Under the pieces are notes generated by a model that was not told the origin of the DNA, did no database searches, and saw only the letters and a program-made list of their open reading frames with translations. Positions 9,003 to 11,411 of a stretch of DNA of 11,411 nucleotides are shown here, piece after piece. The position numbers and the translations under genes are program-made. Numbering within the stretch: the first letter of the stretch is position 1; every line of letters starts with the position of its first letter. Where the stretch lies: the NCBI GenBank assembly GCA_021205005.1, contig JAJPYK010000096.1, forward strand, positions 1 through 11,411, in the 5' to 3' direction. Source of the stretch: Paraprevotella sp. (GTDB lineage Bacteria > Bacteroidota > Bacteroidia > Bacteroidales > Bacteroidaceae).

Positions 9003-10346
9003 ATGAAAAGTACAAAAATGAAAATATGGGCTTTGGCCTTCGCATTCGGCGCTACGCAAGTCGTCGGAGCCCAGACGTTGCATCTGCAAGGTTCTTTCAA
9101 GAATGCCGATGCCGCAGAGATGAATCTCTATGCCAAAGGGATGGGCGATACCATTCCTGCCGTGAAACTGAATGCCGAGTCTTCACATTTCGAAGGACAG
9201 GTGACCGTATCGCCTTCGGGATTCTATAGTCTGTACGGAAACAACAAGGGGGCGCAGTTGATCGTTCCCCTTTACCTGCCGAACGCCGATCGCACTCCTT
9301 CGTTGAAGGTGCGTATGGAGGACGGTTGTCCCGTGGTGGAGACCGGAAAGGACAATCAGACCCTGTCGGCTTTCAATGTCCTTACTTATGTCAAGGGACG
9401 TGAGTTCTGGACACAAGGCAAAGAGATGAACGCGCCGGTTTTGAAAGCTTTCCTGAAAAATTATGCGCAGGCGGCTGATTCCATTGCCGGACACTATAAT
9501 TGTTCGGCTCCCGTGCGGGAATATCTGAAGTTGTGGGCCTACGTGACGACTTATGCGAACTATACCTCATGGACACAAGTTTCGGGACGTCCGTCGGATG
9601 AATTCCCCTTCCCCCTTACCGATGTCGTGGAAGAGCCGTATCGCGTGTTGGATACGCCGATGGCCGCATTCTTCCCGAACACGCCTTATATCGTGTTCGG
9701 TACGTTGCCCAAGGCCGGTCTTGAAGAACGGATGAGCTATTTGCAGGCGCATTACTCCAACGAAGACATCCGCAAGGCGGTGGGATCTTATATCTTGGAC
9801 GACTATGTACGTCATTTCGATTTCAATGCCGGCGACTTCGATCAGGGACTTGCGACGCTGGAGGCGGCAACGGCAAAATACGGCATGGATACGAAATACG
9901 TGGAGAAATTCGAGGCACGCAAATCGTCCATGAAGGGCAAGAGTTTTCCCACAGGCGTGACGCTGGTCGATGCCGACGGTCAGAAAATGGATTTCAGCCG
10001 TTTCAAGGGGGATTACGTTTATGTGGACCTGTGGGCTTCGTGGTGCGGTCCGTGCTGTAAGGAAGTGCCGTTCTTGCAGGAGTTGGAGGCCAATTTGCAA
10101 AACAAGAACGTGAAGTTCCTGTCGATATCCTTAGACAAGAACGAAAAAGCCTGGAAAGACAAGATGAAAGCTCTGAACATGGAGGGAGACCAATGGCTCA
10201 GTCCTGACGATTCTTTGGCCGAAGCCCTGAATATTAAGGGTATACCTTATTTCTTGATTTATGATAAGGACGGTAACCTGTATCGGGGAAATGCGCCGCG
10301 TCCCAGTCAGCCCGAGTTGAAAACCTTGCTCGAAGGTTTACACTGA
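9003..10346 (+). CDS. Exported TlpA/thioredoxin-like thiol:disulfide oxidoreductase
   Basis: The 447-residue product should act in the periplasm or be surface-exposed as a thiol:disulfide oxidoreductase. A signal peptide ends at VVGA (residue 23), with Gln next, and there is no lipobox. Residues 24-310 form a beta-rich then helical N-terminal region similar in layout to the DUF4369-type N-domains found on Bacteroidetes TlpA proteins; this assignment is tentative. Residues about 311-447 are the thioredoxin-fold domain: FSRFKGDYVYVDLWASW leads into the active site W347-C-G-P-C351, and the cis-proline loop is KGIP (Pro415), followed by YFLIYDKDGN. Cys352 directly follows the active-site pair, an uncommon arrangement. 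It begins 18 bases after the PKD-like gene and is the last gene before the terminator. Reduction or isomerisation of disulfides in the cysteine-rich neighbouring proteins is inferred, not shown. Confidence 0.92.
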   Translation: MKSTKMKIWALAFAFGATQVVGAQTLHLQGSFKNADAAEMNLYAKGMGDTIPAVKLNAESSHFEGQVTVSPSGFYSLYGNNKGAQLIVPLYLPNADRTPSLKVRMEDGCPVVETGKDNQTLSAFNVLTYVKGREFWTQGKEMNAPVLKAFLKNYAQAADSIAGHYNCSAPVREYLKLWAYVTTYANYTSWTQVSGRPSDEFPFPLTDVVEEPYRVLDTPMAAFFPNTPYIVFGTLPKAGLEERMSYLQAHYSNEDIRKAVGSYILDDYVRHFDFNAGDFDQGLATLEAATAKYGMDTKYVEKFEARKSSMKGKSFPTGVTLVDADGQKMDFSRFKGDYVYVDLWASWCGPCCKEVPFLQELEANLQNKNVKFLSISLDKNEKAWKDKMKALNMEGDQWLSPDDSLAEALNIKGIPYFLIYDKDGNLYRGNAPRPSQPELKTLLEGLH

Positions 10347-10377
10347 AATGCTGGACCTATATTGAGGCATACGCATG

Positions 10378-10415
10378 AAAAACGGGAAGTCGGTTATTCG
10401 GCTTTCCGTTTTTTT
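10378..10415. terminator. Bidirectional terminator between the susCD operon and ispH
   Basis: Left arm 10378-10393 (AAAAACGGGAAGTCGG) pairs with 10398-10413 around the loop TTAT at 10394-10397, using three G-U pairs in the RNA. On the + strand the stem runs into seven Ts (10409-10415). On the minus strand the five As at 10378-10382 become a U-run, so it can stop both convergent transcripts. It starts 31 bases after the oxidoreductase stop codon. The loop and right arm lie inside the ispH coding end, the loop containing the ispH stop codon. Confidence 0.87.
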
Positions 10416-11260
10416 AATGCCTCGGCACAGGCCTCCATCAGCCATTTCGGGGTAGAAGTGCCCCCGCAGATGCCCACGGAATGGCATTCCTCCAGCCACT
10501 TGACGTCGATTTCGTCTGCCGAGTCGATGAGATAGGAACGGGGATTCACGTGGCGGCATTCGTTGTAAAGCACTCGTCCGTTCGAGCTTTTCTTTCCGCA
10601 GACGAAAAGAATCACGTCGTGGCGTGAGGCGAAGTCGCGGATATGCGGCATGCGGTTGGCCACCTGCCGGCAAATCGTGTCATAGTAGCGGAAGGTGGCT
10701 TGCGGAGAAATGTGCGCTTGAATGTAGTCCACGATTTTTCGGAATCCGTCCAGCGGTTTGGTGGTTTGAGAATACAGGCATATATCTTTGTCGAAGTCCA
10801 GTTTGGTTACTTCTTCCGGCGATTCTATGACGATGGCCTGTCCCTCGGTCTGTCCTACCAGTCCCAGCACTTCGGCATGTCCGTTTTTCCCGAAGATGAC
10901 GATCTGTTTGTCCCGTGCGCCGTCGTGGCCGTAATCCTTCTTAATGCGCTCCTGCAAATGGAGCACCACGGGGCAGGTGGCGTCTATGATGTCGATGTCG
11001 TTCTTTCGGGCCTGCTGGTAGGTGGCCGGCGGCTCGCCGTGGGCTCTCAACAATACTTTGGCATGGCGCAGGGTGGAGAATGCGGCATGATCGATGGTGA
11101 TGAGCCCGAGCTTTTTCAGCCGGTCGCATTCCTTGCCGTTGTGCACGATGTCGCCCAGACAGTAGAGCGTTCCCCCTTGTGCCAGCTCCTCTTCGGCCTT
11201 ATTGATGGCGCTGGTTACGCCGAAGCAAAAGCCCGAACCTTGGTCTATTTCTATCTTCAT
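10394..11260 (-). CDS. ispH: 4-hydroxy-3-methylbut-2-enyl diphosphate reductase (IspH/LytB)
   Basis: IspH is the cytosolic iron-sulfur enzyme that performs the last step of the MEP isoprenoid pathway, reducing HMBPP to IPP and DMAPP. The 288-residue product is complete and of usual length. The three cluster-ligand cysteines are at 12 (GFCFGV), 96 (DATCP) and 197 (DTIC), the same numbers as in the E. coli enzyme. Substrate-site residues are also present: His40 (GDIVHN), His74 (RAHGEPP), His128 and Glu130 (NGHAE), Thr166-Thr167 (SQTTKP), Ser225-Ser226-Asn227 (GKKSSNG) and Ser269 (GGTSTP). The start is the standard one, two residues before the EIDQGSGFCFG block. The ATG shares an ATGA overlap with the stop of the upstream minus-strand frame, suggesting co-transcription from that side. 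It faces the susCD operon and is functionally unrelated to it. Confidence 0.97.
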   Translation of the reverse strand: MKIEIDQGSGFCFGVTSAINKAEEELAQGGTLYCLGDIVHNGKECDRLKKLGLITIDHAAFSTLRHAKVLLRAHGEPPATYQQARKNDIDIIDATCPVVLHLQERIKKDYGHDGARDKQIVIFGKNGHAEVLGLVGQTEGQAIVIESPEEVTKLDFDKDICLYSQTTKPLDGFRKIVDYIQAHISPQATFRYYDTICRQVANRMPHIRDFASRHDVILFVCGKKSSNGRVLYNECRHVNPRSYLIDSADEIDVKWLEECHSVGICGGTSTPKWLMEACAEALKKRKAE

Positions 11261-11411
11261 GTGTCAATTCTTTTAAATTCCGCATCGCCGTTTGTGTGCA
11301 TGCCCTCAGCCTTTGTGCGGATCTTTTGTTTTTTTTCTCCGCCGAACTGTCGTTCGATGAGGGTGTGTCTTAATTCAAAAAGCACTTTGATAAAGTAATA
11401 TTGAGAAACTT
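11257..11411 (-). CDS. Unrecognised protein, C-terminal 50 residues only
   Basis: On the minus strand a frame is open from the window edge to a TGA at 11257-11259, giving 50 residues. They begin VSQYYFIKVLFELRHTLIER, then a very basic stretch (EKKQKIRTK), and end EFKRIDT. The TGA overlaps the ispH ATG as ATGA, a common sign of translational coupling, and this is the main reason for calling it a gene. In many Bacteroidales I would expect cytidylate kinase (cmk) upstream of ispH, but this tail does not resemble a Cmk C-terminus to me. The hydrophobic-basic pattern is compatible with the end of a membrane-associated protein, which is speculation. Alternatively, another minus frame ending at 11370-11372 could be the real gene end, leaving about 110 bases of leader for ispH. 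Confidence 0.5.
   Translation of the reverse strand, partial: VSQYYFIKVLFELRHTLIERQFGGEKKQKIRTKAEGMHTNGDAEFKRIDT

Noticed and set aside
7530..9089. A 519-codon open frame on the minus strand, antisense to the interrupted PKD-like gene and extending into the next gene
   Set aside because: The translation is basic, rich in His and Arg, with no signal peptide, domain or motif, and it crosses two clearly coding + strand genes. It is explained by codon bias of the + strand genes producing stop-free antisense frames, as also seen at 645-1391 and 4063-4581.
10643..11398. A 251-codon + strand open frame opposite ispH
   Set aside because: The opposite strand encodes IspH with all catalytic residues intact; the + translation resembles no family and starts inside the ispH end.
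1..11411. CRISPR arrays, tRNA or rRNA genes, insertion sequences, integrases
   Set aside because: No spaced direct repeats, cloverleaf-like sequences, transposase motifs or terminal inverted repeats were seen; there is no gene-free stretch over 300 bases where they could sit.

Overview
The window looks like a chromosomal segment of a Bacteroidales bacterium with roughly balanced base composition. The evidence is a SusC/RagA-type TonB-linked outer-membrane protein immediately followed by a SusD-like lipoprotein, DUF4843 and PKD-like lipoproteins, a BspA-like leucine-rich-repeat protein, C-terminal tails resembling type IX secretion sorting domains, and start sites without strong Shine-Dalgarno sequences. 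I cannot assign a genus.

Layout. At the left edge (2-310) is the 3' end of a secreted-protein gene, closed by a hairpin terminator (326-377). From 399 to 10346 everything is on the + strand: a secreted BspA-like LRR protein (399-1997), then a compact SusC-SusD-DUF4843-PKD-like-TlpA cluster (2068-10346). The gaps inside that cluster are 31 bases or less, and SusC and SusD overlap by one base. I see no terminator between the LRR gene and susC. A bidirectional hairpin terminator (10378-10415) separates the cluster from the convergent ispH gene (10394-11260, minus strand). ispH in turn overlaps the tail of an unrecognised minus-strand gene at the right edge by an ATGA junction.

How the genes probably work together. 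SusC and SusD would form a TonB-dependent importer with a lipoprotein lid. The DUF4843 and PKD-like lipoproteins are probably surface accessory or binding proteins. The last gene is an exported thioredoxin-fold oxidoreductase with a WCGPC site. No glycoside hydrolase, polysaccharide lyase, peptidase, sigma/anti-sigma pair or hybrid two-component regulator lies in the window, so the substrate and the regulation cannot be read here. ispH is an unrelated housekeeping gene of the MEP isoprenoid pathway.

The clearest anomaly is an in-frame TAG (8490-8492) that splits the PKD-like lipoprotein gene into a 336-residue front part and a 163-residue back part in the same frame. A second pattern is that the PKD-like and LRR proteins are cysteine-rich while SusC is almost cysteine-free, which may explain the co-encoded thioredoxin-fold protein. 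I do not see an obviously new system. The rest is a recognisable, if incompletely understood, kind of SusCD locus.
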